DNA of 64,000 bases from Gemmatimonadota bacterium (GCA_022827345.1 JAJDTB010000011.1:1-64000), one strand, 5' to 3'. Shown: positions 35,831 to 45,534, numbered from the stretch's first letter. Made by a program: numbers and translations. The notes: a model not told the origin generated them from the letters alone.

Positions 35831-37107
35831 CGATAGAACAGCTCCACCAGGAAGAGCGACACCGACGGAACGTACGTCACCGTCAGGAGCACGGCCATGA
35901 GCACCCCGATGAACCCCAGGTTGGCCTTCGTGACCGCCCAGATGTCGGCCTTTGCGACCGAGCACGCGGTCACCAGCACCGACGCGACCGGCGGCGTCTG
36001 CTGACCGATCCCCAGGTTGAGGGTGACGATGAGGCCGAAGTGGATGGGATCGATGCCCATCGCCTGCACCAGCGGCATCACGATCGGAACCACCAGGATG
36101 ATCGCGGCGGCCGAGTGGAGGAAGAGGCCGATCACCAGCAGGAAGACGTTGAGCAGCGCCAGGATCGCGAGCTTCGAGTCGGTGAGGCCGATGATGGCCG
36201 CGGCGACCTGCTGCGGCACGCGGACCTGGGTGAGGTAGTCGCCCAGGAGCGCCGACGCGGCAACCAGCAGCATCACCACCGCGGTCTGGTGTCCGCACTC
36301 CAGCATTGCGCGGCGCAGGCGGGCCAGATCGAGTTCGCGGTAGACGACGCCCCCGATGAAGAGCGCCGCCAGCACCGCGATGCCCGCGCCCTCGGTCGCC
36401 GTCACCCAGCCGCTGAAGATCCCACCCAGGATGATCACCGGCAGGAGAAGCGACCACCCGGCGTCGCGGAAGGTCTCGGCCACGTGCCGGATCCGGAACG
36501 CTTCCTCCATGGGGAGGTTCGCTCGCCGCGCCCACAGGTAGGCCACGAACATCATCAGGAGGCCGCCGATGACCCCCGGGATGATCCCCGCGACGAAGAG
36601 CTCCACCACCGAACTGCCCGACATCACGCCGTAGAGGATCATCGGGATGGAGGGCGGGATGATGACGGCCAGTGTGGCCGAGGACGACGTCACGGCGGCC
36701 GCGAAGTTGCGCGTATAGCCGCGCCGCTTCATGGCCGGGATCAGGATCGACCCCAGCGCGGCCACGTCCGCCACCGCGCTGCCCGAGATCTCCGCGAAGA
36801 ACATCGAGGCCGAAATGCTCACCATCGACAGGCCGCCGCGGATGAACCCGAACACCGCCGACGCGAACGCCACCAGACGGCGCGAGATTCCCGACGTGTT
36901 CATGATCGTGCCGGCCAGGATGAACAGCGGGATCGCGATCAGCGGGAACTTGGTGGCGCCCGAGAACATCACGAGCCCGACGTTCGGCAGCGCCTCCACG
37001 CCTCCGGAGGCCAGCATGGCGACCACGGTCATGATCGCAAGCGCGACCGCGATCGGCACGTTGACGAGGATCAGGATGAGGAGCAGACCGAAAAGGACGA
37101 GGCTCAC
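35827..37107 (-). CDS. dctM: TRAP transporter large permease (DctM-like), system 2
   Basis: Inner-membrane protein of 426 residues with the DctM pattern: I-P-L-F-I-L-A-G-T-I-M, F-F-A-E-I-S-G-S-A-V-A-D-V-A, A-V-I-I-P-P-S-I-P, N-L-G-I-G-Q-Q-T-P-P-V. It overlaps the small permease by four bases upstream and the hydratase-like gene by four downstream, so transport and CoA metabolism genes are co-translated. Confidence 0.92.
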   Translation of the reverse strand: MSLVLFGLLLILILVNVPIAVALAIMTVVAMLASGGVEALPNVGLVMFSGATKFPLIAIPLFILAGTIMNTSGISRRLVAFASAVFGFIRGGLSMVSISASMFFAEISGSAVADVAALGSILIPAMKRRGYTRNFAAAVTSSSATLAVIIPPSIPMILYGVMSGSSVVELFVAGIIPGVIGGLLMMFVAYLWARRANLPMEEAFRIRHVAETFRDAGWSLLLPVIILGGIFSGWVTATEGAGIAVLAALFIGGVVYRELDLARLRRAMLECGHQTAVVMLLVAASALLGDYLTQVRVPQQVAAAIIGLTDSKLAILALLNVFLLVIGLFLHSAAAIILVVPIVMPLVQAMGIDPIHFGLIVTLNLGIGQQTPPVASVLVTACSVAKADIWAVTKANLGFIGVLMAVLLTVTYVPSVSLFLVELFYR

Positions 37108-37619
37108 GCCTTGAACCTCACCCTTCTCTCACGCAGCGCATCGGGGATGCTGAGGAGTTGGGCGACGATGTACAGCACGGCCCCGATCGGGATGACGGAC
37201 TGGGCCAGCGCGCTCGGCACGCTCGGCAGGCTGACCAGCGGGATTCCACCCAGGGCCGCCTGGACCTGCATCCCGGCCCACGCGAGAACGACGAAGAACC
37301 CGATGACCGCGGCTTCCCCGACCAGCACCGCGAAGGTGCGCGCGCGGCCCCGCAGGGCCTGGACGAGCATGGGCACTCCGATATGCCCCCGCTGCAGCGC
37401 GACGAGCGCGGCCCCGTAGTAGGTCAGCCAGGCGAGGAGGATCGCCGCGACCTCATCGTACCAGACGAGCGCGGCCCCGGCCTTCCTGGACACGACGCCG
37501 ACCAGCACGACGACCGCGAGGGCCGCCACCACGGCCAGTACTGCGACCTCGAGGATCCTCTGGAACACGAGGCGCGCGCGGCGCAGGCGGCCCGTCCGCG
37601 AGCCCTCGGACGGTGTCAC
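37104..37619 (-). CDS. dctQ: TRAP transporter small permease (DctQ-like), system 2
   Basis: Protein of 171 residues, four hydrophobic helices (about 22-42, 57-75, 95-118, 138-158). W-Y-D-E-V-A-A-I-L-L-A-W-L-T-Y-Y-G-A matches the DctQ core. GTG start one base after the stop of dctP and a four-base overlap with dctM. Confidence 0.87.
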   Translation of the reverse strand: MTPSEGSRTGRLRRARLVFQRILEVAVLAVVAALAVVVLVGVVSRKAGAALVWYDEVAAILLAWLTYYGAALVALQRGHIGVPMLVQALRGRARTFAVLVGEAAVIGFFVVLAWAGMQVQAALGGIPLVSLPSVPSALAQSVIPIGAVLYIVAQLLSIPDALRERRVRFKA

Positions 37620-37620
37620 G

Positions 37621-38649
37621 CTACTGTTGTGCCAGCCGCAGGACCCGGTCGATCAGCTCGCGGCCCCCCTCCACGCTGGCGCTGAACTCGTCGTAGACCA
37701 GCTCGCTGGCGCGCTGGAAGGCCACCTTGTCCGCCCAGTTGACGGATATCTCGGTGGCGGCCATTTCGACCAGCAGTTCCCGGTCAAGCCGCCTGGCGGT
37801 CTCGTAGACGAACGCCTGCGCCGTCCTCGCCTCCTCTTCGACCACGGTCCGGATCTCCTCGGGCACCGCGGGCCAGTGCTGGCTCGACACGGTGACGAAG
37901 GCGGGCGTGTACACGTGCTCGGTGAGCGAGAGAAACTGCTGCACCTCGTTGAGTTTCGAGGCGTGGATCTGGGCGAGGGGGTTCTCCTGACCGTCCACCA
38001 CCCCGGTGCGGAGCGCGAGGAGGACCTCCGAGAACGCCATCGGCACGGGATTCGCACCGAAGTTCTGGAACAGCTTGACGCGCCAGGTCCCGCGCGGCGT
38101 GCGGAGCTTCAACCCGTCCAGGTCGTCGGGCGCGCGAATGGGGCGGAGGTTGTTGGTGACATGGCGGTAGCCGTTCTCCCAGACCGCGATGATGTGGTAG
38201 CCCTGCTCCTCGGCGAGAGGGACGAGGTCGGGCCAGACGACCTCCTGCTCGATCCGGGTCATGTGGTCGCGGTCCTCCACCAGGTACGGCATCTCGAAGA
38301 GGCCGAACTCGGCGATCCGCGAGGACATGATCGAGGAAGGCAGCGCCAGATCGACCGTCCCCAGCCGAAGCTTCTGCAGCAGGACATCGTCTCCGCCCAG
38401 CTGGCTCGACCCGTACACGACCACCTCGGCCTTGCCGGCCAGGCGTTCGTTGACCCTCGCCGCGAATTCCTCGGCGGAGAGTGCGAAGAGCGATCCCGGC
38501 GCCCCCACATGTCCGAAGCTGAGCTCCAGGATCCGGTCTTCCTGCGATGCCGAATCGGAGCATCCGGCAGCGAAGAATGCCAGCACCAGAGCCGTCGCCG
38601 CGCGCGGAAAAATCCCCGGATTACAAGCCGAAAACGGCGGTGCCCGCAT
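37621..38649 (-). CDS. dctP: TRAP transporter substrate-binding protein (DctP-like), system 2
   Basis: Protein of 342 residues with a lipoprotein signal ending F-A-A-G-C. DctP features: F-G-H-V-G-A-P-G-S, V-Y-G-S-S-Q-L-G-G-D, E-N-G-Y-R-H-V-T-N-N, L-K-L-R-T-P-R (ligand arginine) and T-G-V-V-D-G-Q-E-N-P. AAGGAGG 4 bases before the ATG at 38649 is strong. First gene of a run (dctP-Q-M, hydratase-like, CaiB-like, CocE-like) on the minus strand. Likely cargo is a carboxylic acid, inferred from the downstream CoA enzymes. Confidence 0.92.
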   Translation of the reverse strand: MRAPPFSACNPGIFPRAATALVLAFFAAGCSDSASQEDRILELSFGHVGAPGSLFALSAEEFAARVNERLAGKAEVVVYGSSQLGGDDVLLQKLRLGTVDLALPSSIMSSRIAEFGLFEMPYLVEDRDHMTRIEQEVVWPDLVPLAEEQGYHIIAVWENGYRHVTNNLRPIRAPDDLDGLKLRTPRGTWRVKLFQNFGANPVPMAFSEVLLALRTGVVDGQENPLAQIHASKLNEVQQFLSLTEHVYTPAFVTVSSQHWPAVPEEIRTVVEEEARTAQAFVYETARRLDRELLVEMAATEISVNWADKVAFQRASELVYDEFSASVEGGRELIDRVLRLAQQ

Positions 38650-38693
38650 CCTGCCTCCTTGGGTGTCTTGACGCCTGCTGCCAGGTCATTCCC

Positions 38694-38708
38694 GTCCTGA
38701 TTCAGGAC
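38694..38708. promoter_or_regulatory. 15-bp palindrome in dctP/susC divergent region
   Basis: Perfect palindrome GTCCTGA-T-TCAGGAC, 45 bases before dctP system 2 and about 215 bases before the SusC-like gene. A plausible repressor or activator site for the TRAP operon; regulator not seen nearby. Confidence 0.4.
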
Positions 38709-38924
38709 AATTCAAGATAGCCCACACTGCGCCGAAAGTCTTGCGTCTCCCGACCGCCCGGGGTCGCCGATCAGCGCATCACGGGGGTGCATTCGGCGGT
38801 GCCGGGATCCCCTTGCGGATATTGCATGCACATTTCAGCGCATTTTTGCATCCCGCATTGCCGGCATGCCTGGCCGCGGTCTACGTTCACTCCCAATGTT
38901 TCTTTCGCTGGAAAGGAGGATTTC

Positions 38925-41900
38925 ATGAAAGGAATCCCGAATCCGGAGTCCCGGATTCCGTCGCGCCTCGCTGCGATTCTCTGGCTCCTGGCGGTCGCCC
39001 TCTCGAGTGGACCAGCCGCCGCCCAGCAGGCCATCGTCGCGGGGACCGTAGTCGACGAGCAGGGGACTCCTGTCGCCAACGCCCAGGTCTACGCCGAAGA
39101 AACCGGCGCCGGGACGTTGACCAATTCGCAGGGAGCGTTTCGCCTTGCCGTGCCGCCGGGAGAAGTCACCATTCGGGTGGTGATCCTTGGATTCCGCACC
39201 GAGACGCGAACCGTAACGGCGCCCGCCGAGGGGGTGAGCTTCAGCCTCGTCACCGCGGCGATCAACCTGGACGCGCTCGTAGTCACCGGTACCGCCGGCG
39301 CAGTGGAAAGAAGGGCCGTGGGCACCGCAATCGCGACGATCAACGCCTCGGACCAGGTTGCGCTCGCGCCGACGCCCGACGTCAGCCAGCTGATCAACGG
39401 GCGGGCTCCCGGCGTCGTGGTGACTCCCGGGACCGGAATGGTGGGGAGCGGACCGACGATTCGCATCCGCGGCGCGTCCAGCTTTTCCCTGAACACCCAG
39501 CCGCTGATCTACGTTGACGGCGTGCGCCTGGACAACGGCGTCGGTACGGGGATCTCGATCCAGGGCTTCGGTTCGGGCGTCATCAACCGCCTGAACGACG
39601 TCAATCCCGAGGATATCGAGAGCATCGAGATCATCAAGGGACCGGCGGCGGCCACGCTGTACGGCACCGAAGCGTCCAACGGCGTGATCCAGATCCTCAC
39701 CAAGAAGGGGAGATCGGGAGCGCCCGAGTGGGGCGTGACCATTCGCCAGGGCGCCAACTGGTTCCACAACGCGGAGACGCGGATCGAGCCCAACTGGGGG
39801 TTCGACCCGGTAACCGGCGAGCCCTATCAGCACAACCTCTTCGAGAGCGAGCGGGCGCTCGGGAACACGATCTTCGACACCGGCCACCTCCAGAGCTACG
39901 GTGTGAACGTGCGCGGCGGGACCGACGACGTCCGGTATTACCTGGGTGCCGACCTCGAGAGGAACGAGGGCATCGAGCCCACCAACAGCCTGTGGCGGCT
40001 CACGACGCGCAGCAACCTGACGTTGTCCACCGACCCGCGGTACGACCTGACCGCGTCGATCGGGTACAACCAGGGCAGGACGAACCTGGCTTGCGAAGCG
40101 GGGTGCGGCGGGCGCATGTGGGCGACGATGTTCGCCCTGCCGGCCAACCGCGACAATCGCTTCCGCGGCTTCATCAGCTATCCGCCGGAGGTCATCTCCG
40201 AGGCGTTCGACTTCTGGCAGGACACCGAGCGCTTCACCCTGAGCGTGTCCGCAAACCACCGGCCGACCTCGTGGCTCAGCCACCGCCTGAACCTGGGCCA
40301 GGATCGGGTGTTCGAGGACAACATCCAGCTCTGGGAGCGGATGGCGCCCGAAATCGCGATTTTCTTCGGGGCCAACACCGCCCGGGGCGGAAAGTTCGTC
40401 CAGTCGCGCGATGTCGAGAACACGACCTTCGACTACAGCGCCACGGCCTCCTTCGACCTCACGGGATCGATTCGTACCGCCACCACCGCGGGCGCACAGT
40501 ACTACCGCAGGTTCACCGAGTTCCTGGTGACCGAGGGGAACAACTTCCCCGCTCCCGGACTTACGGTGGTCGACGCTCTGGCTCAGACCTTCGGCGGCGA
40601 GGATTTCGTCGAGAACAGCACCGTCGGCCTCTTCGTGCAGGAGCGCGTCGAGATCGGCGACCGGCTCTTCCTGACCGGCGCCGTGCGGGGCGACGACAAC
40701 AGCGCTTTCGGCAAGGACTACGACTTCGTGGTCTACCCCAAGGCGAGCATTGCGTGGGTGCTGAGCGACGAGGACTTCTTCAGCCTGCCGGGAGTCAGCG
40801 AATTCAAGCTGCGCTCCGCCTTCGGGATGTCGGGCCAGCAGCCGGCCGACTACGCCGCGCTCCGCACCTTCGCCCCGATCACGGGCGGCGGCGGCATCGC
40901 GGCGGTGACCCCGCAGTTCATCGGCAACGACGCGCTCGAGCCGGAGAAGGGCTCGGAGGTGGAGATCGGCTTCGACGCGGGACTCTTCGACAGCCGGCTC
41001 GGGGTCGATTTCACCTACTACAACACGCGCACCAGGGACGCGATCCTGTCGCGCAATCTGCCGCCTTCCCTGGGCTTCCCGGGCAGCCAGTTCGTCAACG
41101 CGGGCGAGATCAGGAACCAGGGAATCGAGGTGCAGCTGAACGCCGCAGCGTACCAGTCGGACGCGATCAGCGTCGACTTGAATCTCAACGTTGCGACGAA
41201 CAACAACGAGATCATCGATCTCGGCGGGATCGACCAGGGGACGGGGTTCATCGCGGCGGGCAGTCAGCGGCGGGTCCCGGGATTCCCCGTGGCTTCGTGG
41301 TTCCGCCGCAAGGTGGTCAGCGCAACGCTGAACGGCACCGGTCCGACGGCGCGCGCGGTCGATCCGATGTGCGACGGCGGCGACCCCAACGGCAAGAAAC
41401 TGCCCGATGGCACGCCGCTGGAACTCGGCGGCGCACCGGTGCCCTGCGCAATCGCGCCGCGCCTGTACCTGGGCCACGTGACCCCCGACATGGAAGGCTC
41501 GCTTGGGGCGACGCTGACCCTGTTGGGCGAAATCCGGCTCTACGCGCTAGTGGACTGGAAGACCGGCTACACGAAGTTCGACAACAACCTCCGGGCGCGC
41601 TGCCAGGTCTTCAACCAGTGTCATGAGAACTTCTTCCCCGAACAGTACGATCCGGCTCTGATCGCCGAGATCCAGTCGGGGAGTCCGCTGAGGTCCTTCA
41701 TCTTCAGCGACGGGAGCTTTGCAAAGCTGCGCGAGGTTTCCGCCAGCGTGAACCTGCCGGAGCAGCTGCTCGGTCCCATCGGCGCATCGAGGGCGACCCT
41801 GACGCTGACCGGGCGCAACCTCATGACATGGACCAACTACACGGGGCTCGACCCCGAGGCATCCTTCGTCGAGTTCGGGTACACGCTCCTGGAGCAGGAC

Positions 41901-41951
41901 AACACGCCCCAGCTCAATCAGTTCACCGCGACGCTGAACCTGTCGTTCTGA
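38925..41951 (+). CDS. SusC/RagA-family TonB-linked outer-membrane protein
   Basis: Protein of 1008 residues. Signal peptide ends A-A-A-Q-Q (about 35). CarboxypepD-reg-like domain at about 38-115 (G-T-V-V-D-E-Q-G-T-P-V-A-N-A), plug at about 120-260 with SusC hallmarks (I-R-I-R-G-A-S-S; P-L-I-Y-V-D-G-V-R; I-E-S-I-E-I-I-K-G-P-A-A-A-T-L-Y-G). The barrel ends L-N-L-S-F. AAAGGAGGA precedes the ATG at 38925. SusC forms the transport barrel lidded by SusD, and the SusD-like gene follows 10 bases later. No glycan-degrading genes flank the pair, so cargo may be peptide or glycan. Confidence 0.93.
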   Translation: MKGIPNPESRIPSRLAAILWLLAVALSSGPAAAQQAIVAGTVVDEQGTPVANAQVYAEETGAGTLTNSQGAFRLAVPPGEVTIRVVILGFRTETRTVTAPAEGVSFSLVTAAINLDALVVTGTAGAVERRAVGTAIATINASDQVALAPTPDVSQLINGRAPGVVVTPGTGMVGSGPTIRIRGASSFSLNTQPLIYVDGVRLDNGVGTGISIQGFGSGVINRLNDVNPEDIESIEIIKGPAAATLYGTEASNGVIQILTKKGRSGAPEWGVTIRQGANWFHNAETRIEPNWGFDPVTGEPYQHNLFESERALGNTIFDTGHLQSYGVNVRGGTDDVRYYLGADLERNEGIEPTNSLWRLTTRSNLTLSTDPRYDLTASIGYNQGRTNLACEAGCGGRMWATMFALPANRDNRFRGFISYPPEVISEAFDFWQDTERFTLSVSANHRPTSWLSHRLNLGQDRVFEDNIQLWERMAPEIAIFFGANTARGGKFVQSRDVENTTFDYSATASFDLTGSIRTATTAGAQYYRRFTEFLVTEGNNFPAPGLTVVDALAQTFGGEDFVENSTVGLFVQERVEIGDRLFLTGAVRGDDNSAFGKDYDFVVYPKASIAWVLSDEDFFSLPGVSEFKLRSAFGMSGQQPADYAALRTFAPITGGGGIAAVTPQFIGNDALEPEKGSEVEIGFDAGLFDSRLGVDFTYYNTRTRDAILSRNLPPSLGFPGSQFVNAGEIRNQGIEVQLNAAAYQSDAISVDLNLNVATNNNEIIDLGGIDQGTGFIAAGSQRRVPGFPVASWFRRKVVSATLNGTGPTARAVDPMCDGGDPNGKKLPDGTPLELGGAPVPCAIAPRLYLGHVTPDMEGSLGATLTLLGEIRLYALVDWKTGYTKFDNNLRARCQVFNQCHENFFPEQYDPALIAEIQSGSPLRSFIFSDGSFAKLREVSASVNLPEQLLGPIGASRATLTLTGRNLMTWTNYTGLDPEASFVEFGYTLLEQDNTPQLNQFTATLNLSF

Positions 41952-41961
41952 GACCGGGAGG

Positions 41962-43260
41962 ATGAGAACAATGACATACGGAATCAATCGACCGGTCCAC
42001 TACGGCAGCAGACCGGAGCATCGCGGATCCCTGCGGCGCTGGCTCTTCGCCGCCGTGCTGGTGGGGGCGATCCCGCTGGCCGGGTGTGACTCCCTGCTGG
42101 AGATCGACGCTCCCAGCCGCGTCCGGGCCGACGACCTGGCCAACCCCGACAACGCGCCGCTTCTGGTTGCGAGCGCTGTTGCCGACTTCGAGTGCGCCTT
42201 CGCCGAATGGGTCGCGGCAGGCGGCCTGATGGGGAACGAGCTCGTCGACGGGCAGCTGGCGGCCCGCATGTGGCCGTACGACCGCCGCAGCTTCGAAGAG
42301 TCGGGCGGCATCTACGCCAACTTCACCTGTGCGGACGCGGACCCGGGCGTCTACACGACCCTTTCGACCGCCCGCTGGGCCGCGGACAACGCGCTCGGCG
42401 TCTCCCAGGAGGTCGGGGACGCGGAGCTCATGGCCACTTCGGCGGCCTACTCCGGGTACGCCCACCTGCTTCTGGGCGAGGCCATGTGCACTGCCGCGGT
42501 AGATGGCGGACCCGAGCTCACTTCCCAGCAGATGTTCGGGCTGGCGGAGGAGAAGTTCAGCATGGTAGCGAGCGGAGGCGGGCCCGCGGACATCACCAAC
42601 ATGGCGATCGTCGGCCGTGCACGCGCGCGCCTGAACCAGGGCAACCTCTCGGGCGCCGCATCGGACGCCGCACAGGTGCCGGCGGGCTTCGTCCGCAACG
42701 CGCGCTTCAGCCCCGCGTCGTTCCGCTCCTCCAACCGCATCTGGACGCTGAACAACCGCGACGAGCGGATGAGCGTCGAGAGTGTGTACTGGGACCTCGA
42801 ATACATGGGGGTGCCCGATCCGCGGGTGCCGGTCGTCAACCAGGGGCGCACGGCCGCCTCGGACGACCTGACGCCGCTGTGGACCCAGCAGAAATACCCC
42901 GTGCAGGACAGCCCCATGCCGATCGCGCGCTACGCCGAGGCTCAGCTCATCATGGCCGAGGCAGCGGGCGGACAGACGGCAGTGGACATCATCAACGAAC
43001 TGCACGCTGCTGCCGGGTTGCCGGCGTTCCCGGGAGGAAGCGACGCCGAAATCCGGGAACAGCTGATCGAGGAGCGCGACCGCGAACTGTTCCTGGAGGG
43101 CCAGCACTTCTACACCAAGATCCGGCTGAACCTGCCCTTCACGCCCGCAACCGGCGTGGTGTTCCAGGAGGGATCGGGGCCCAAGGGCGGCTTCTACGGC
43201 AACACGACCTGTCTGCCGCTGCCGCTGCTGGAGAGGAACAACAACCCGAATATCCCGTAG
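41962..43260 (+). CDS. SusD/RagB-family lipoprotein
   Basis: Protein of 432 residues, lipobox I-P-L-A-G-C at about 38. SusD features: L-E-I-D-A-P-S-R-V near the N-terminus, helix-rich TPR region (A-R-A-R-L-N-Q-G-N), then R-Y-A-E-A-Q-L-I-M-A-E-A and I-E-E-R-D-R-E-L-F-L-E-G, which is the standard C-terminal pattern. It caps the SusC barrel at the cell surface and binds the substrate. Co-transcribed with the SusC gene. The 103 bases after its stop hold two palindromes and then the convergent TonB receptor. Confidence 0.9.
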   Translation: MRTMTYGINRPVHYGSRPEHRGSLRRWLFAAVLVGAIPLAGCDSLLEIDAPSRVRADDLANPDNAPLLVASAVADFECAFAEWVAAGGLMGNELVDGQLAARMWPYDRRSFEESGGIYANFTCADADPGVYTTLSTARWAADNALGVSQEVGDAELMATSAAYSGYAHLLLGEAMCTAAVDGGPELTSQQMFGLAEEKFSMVASGGGPADITNMAIVGRARARLNQGNLSGAASDAAQVPAGFVRNARFSPASFRSSNRIWTLNNRDERMSVESVYWDLEYMGVPDPRVPVVNQGRTAASDDLTPLWTQQKYPVQDSPMPIARYAEAQLIMAEAAGGQTAVDIINELHAAAGLPAFPGGSDAEIREQLIEERDRELFLEGQHFYTKIRLNLPFTPATGVVFQEGSGPKGGFYGNTTCLPLPLLERNNNPNIP

Positions 43261-43318
43261 GCGGATTGCCTTGCGCTGGAGTCCCGCCCGCGCGTTTTGG
43301 CGGGACTCCGGCCCTGGC

Positions 43319-43358
43319 ATGTAAACGCCGCTTTACATTCTGTAAACTAATGTTTACA
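43319..43358. repeat. Two tandem TGTAAA...TTTACA palindromes
   Basis: TGTAAACGCCGCTTTACA (43320-43337) and TGTAAACTAATGTTTACA (43341-43358) have the same half-sites TGTAAA/TTTACA with 6 bases between, and their centres are 21 bases apart (two helix turns). They lie between the 3' ends of the SusD-like gene and the convergent TonB receptor, not in a promoter position. Confidence 0.6.
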
Positions 43359-43363
43359 TCGCG

Positions 43364-45511
43364 TCAATTGGCAAACAGTTCATTCACCGCAACACTGACG
43401 CGGAACCTGCGCTCGATCAGCCCATGCCATCCGGCGGGGCGGGCATCGAAGACGTTGTCGACGCCGGCGATGACTTCGAGGTTGCGCCAAACCTCGGTCG
43501 ACATCTGCAGGTCGACCGCGGCGAAACGCTCCTGGACGCCGGTCCGCGTGACCGGGCCGCCCCGGGCGGCCCCCAGGACGGGGGCTTCGCCGGTATAGTG
43601 GGCGGTGGCGTCGAACCGCATCGTCGTCGGGACGGTCACCATCCAGGACGCGCGCACGCGAGCGGAGTGCTTCGGACGACGGTCAAGCGGTGTTTCCGAG
43701 TCCGGTGAGCGCGCGTCGAGGTAGGCGTATCCGGCCGCGATGTGGGCCGCGCTCGACACCGCGCGAAGGCTCACCTCCACGCCGCGCGTCGTAACCTCCG
43801 ATACGTTGCGGGGCGAGTAGATCAGGAGCCCGCTGGGGGTGTTGCCCACGAACCCGGGCTCAATCAGGTCGGCGACCCGATTGGAATAGGCTTCGACATC
43901 GACGCGCACGTGCGGACGCGGGCTCCACTCCACCCCGCCGGAGACGTTCCACGAGCTCTCCGGCAGCAGGTCCGGGAAGCCCTGGAGGACGTATCCCCCG
44001 CCCAGGTTCACGAACTGCCAGGTCAGTTCCTTGAACGACGGGGCGCGGAAGCCGCGCGCAACCGTGCCCCGCACTCGAAACCGGTCACCGACGGCACGCG
44101 TCAGCCCCACGGTCGGCGACAGGTTCGAACCCCAGCGGCTGTTCCAGCTGAGGCGCGCCCCACCGGTCAGGATCAACGCGCCGAGACGCCAGGCGTCCTG
44201 CGCGAAGAGGGCAGCCTGGCTGTCTCCCACGCGCTCCTCGATCAGCTTGTTCGGCGATCGAATCGCCCGGCGCAGCCCTTCGATGCCGATGTCGAGTTCA
44301 TGCTGTCCTAGTGTGGCGGCGTACCGGGTGACCAGGCGGCCCTCGCGCTCCCACTGGGTCTCGTCCCTTTCGCTGACGATCGGTGCATCGCCGCGGGCGC
44401 TGCGGTACAGATGGTCGTAGTCCTGAACGAACGCGGTGGTCGTCCACTCGCCCGGGCCGGCGAGCCTCCGCGCCTCCAGCCAGCCCGAGATTCCCGTGTT
44501 GTCGTTGAACCCCGAGAAGCCGCCGCCGACCGGCCAGCGCTGCCGCTCCCGCAGCAGGTTCAGGCCGCCGCCGAGATCCCAGATGTCGTTCGCGTCGAAG
44601 CGCCAGTCCGACCGGAGATCCCACACCCGCGCGAACCCCTCGTCGCTGGCTGCGATCAGGCCCGGCATCCGGTCCTCCTGCCGCCAGGCCCCGGTCGCAC
44701 GGTAGCGGAGCCGCCCGCCCCCGCTCACTGTCAGGTCCGCCTGGCGGCGTCCCGCTCCCCCCGAAAGGGCCCGTCCGTCGATCCGGAATCCGTCCGACGG
44801 GGCGCGGGTGATGACGTTCACCACGCCCCCCAGCGCGTCCGAGCCGTACAGCGATGACAGGGGGCCCTTCACCACCTCGACGCGCTCCACCCCTGCGAGC
44901 GAGATCCGGCTCAGGTCCCGGTTCTCGATCAGCGCGCCCGGTGCCGGCTTGCCGTCGAGAAGCACGAGAACCCGCGACCCCCCGATGCCCCGGATCAGGA
45001 GATTCGACCCCGTGGGCACGCCCGCCGTGACCTGCACCCCGGGCAGTTCCCCGAGCAGGCGGTCCACGGACGGAGCGGCGGCCGCACGGATCGCGGTGGC
45101 CTCGACGGTCTGGATCGGTACCGCCACCTCGGAGCGGCGGCGCGGCCGTCCACCTGCGGTCACCACAATGCCGTCGAGCGCGAGAGGGTCGCGTTCGAGT
45201 CCGATGCGCCAGTTGGCCCGCTCGGCATCGCGCCACGCCACCGAGCGCACCCTGTATCCGAGCGCCGACACCACGAGGGTGCCTTCCGGTCCCCACGACG
45301 CCGGCGCCTCGAACAGGCCGCGCGAATCGGTGAATGCGTCGCCGTCCCCCGCCTCGGTACCGCCCCCCCGCGACCATGCCACCCGTGCCCCCGCGATGGC
45401 CGCACCGGACGCCTGGTCGTGGACGCGTCCCTGTTGCTGCGCGGCCGCCGATGCCGCCCACAGGAAACCCGCGAGCGCCAGCACGGCAAAGCGGCGCGGC
45501 GAAGCAGTCAT
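43364..45511 (-). CDS. TonB-dependent receptor, likely haem (HmuR-like)
   Basis: Protein of 715 residues. Signal ends A-S-A-A-A-Q (about 24), then a short CarboxypepD-like segment (about 27-95). The plug has P-G-V-Q-V-T-A-G-V-P, L-I-R-G-I-G-G-S-R-V-L-V-L-L-D-G and V-E-V-V-K-G-P-L-S-S-L-Y-G-S-D-A-L-G-G-V-V-N-V-I. The barrel has the FRAP-type box R-G-F-R-A-P-S-F-K-E-L and ends in F-A-N. Family covers vitamin B12, siderophore and haem receptors. The HmuY-like gene just upstream (23 bases) favours haem. The barrel end lies next to the tandem palindromes. Confidence 0.85.
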   Translation of the reverse strand: MTASPRRFAVLALAGFLWAASAAAQQQGRVHDQASGAAIAGARVAWSRGGGTEAGDGDAFTDSRGLFEAPASWGPEGTLVVSALGYRVRSVAWRDAERANWRIGLERDPLALDGIVVTAGGRPRRRSEVAVPIQTVEATAIRAAAAPSVDRLLGELPGVQVTAGVPTGSNLLIRGIGGSRVLVLLDGKPAPGALIENRDLSRISLAGVERVEVVKGPLSSLYGSDALGGVVNVITRAPSDGFRIDGRALSGGAGRRQADLTVSGGGRLRYRATGAWRQEDRMPGLIAASDEGFARVWDLRSDWRFDANDIWDLGGGLNLLRERQRWPVGGGFSGFNDNTGISGWLEARRLAGPGEWTTTAFVQDYDHLYRSARGDAPIVSERDETQWEREGRLVTRYAATLGQHELDIGIEGLRRAIRSPNKLIEERVGDSQAALFAQDAWRLGALILTGGARLSWNSRWGSNLSPTVGLTRAVGDRFRVRGTVARGFRAPSFKELTWQFVNLGGGYVLQGFPDLLPESSWNVSGGVEWSPRPHVRVDVEAYSNRVADLIEPGFVGNTPSGLLIYSPRNVSEVTTRGVEVSLRAVSSAAHIAAGYAYLDARSPDSETPLDRRPKHSARVRASWMVTVPTTMRFDATAHYTGEAPVLGAARGGPVTRTGVQERFAAVDLQMSTEVWRNLEVIAGVDNVFDARPAGWHGLIERRFRVSVAVNELFAN

Positions 45512-45534
45512 CTCGTTTGACGTTGCCAGGGGAG

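Noticed and set aside
43742-44311. Plus-strand frame inside the haem-receptor-like gene
   Set aside because: Antisense to a well-supported TonB receptor and lacking any family pattern.
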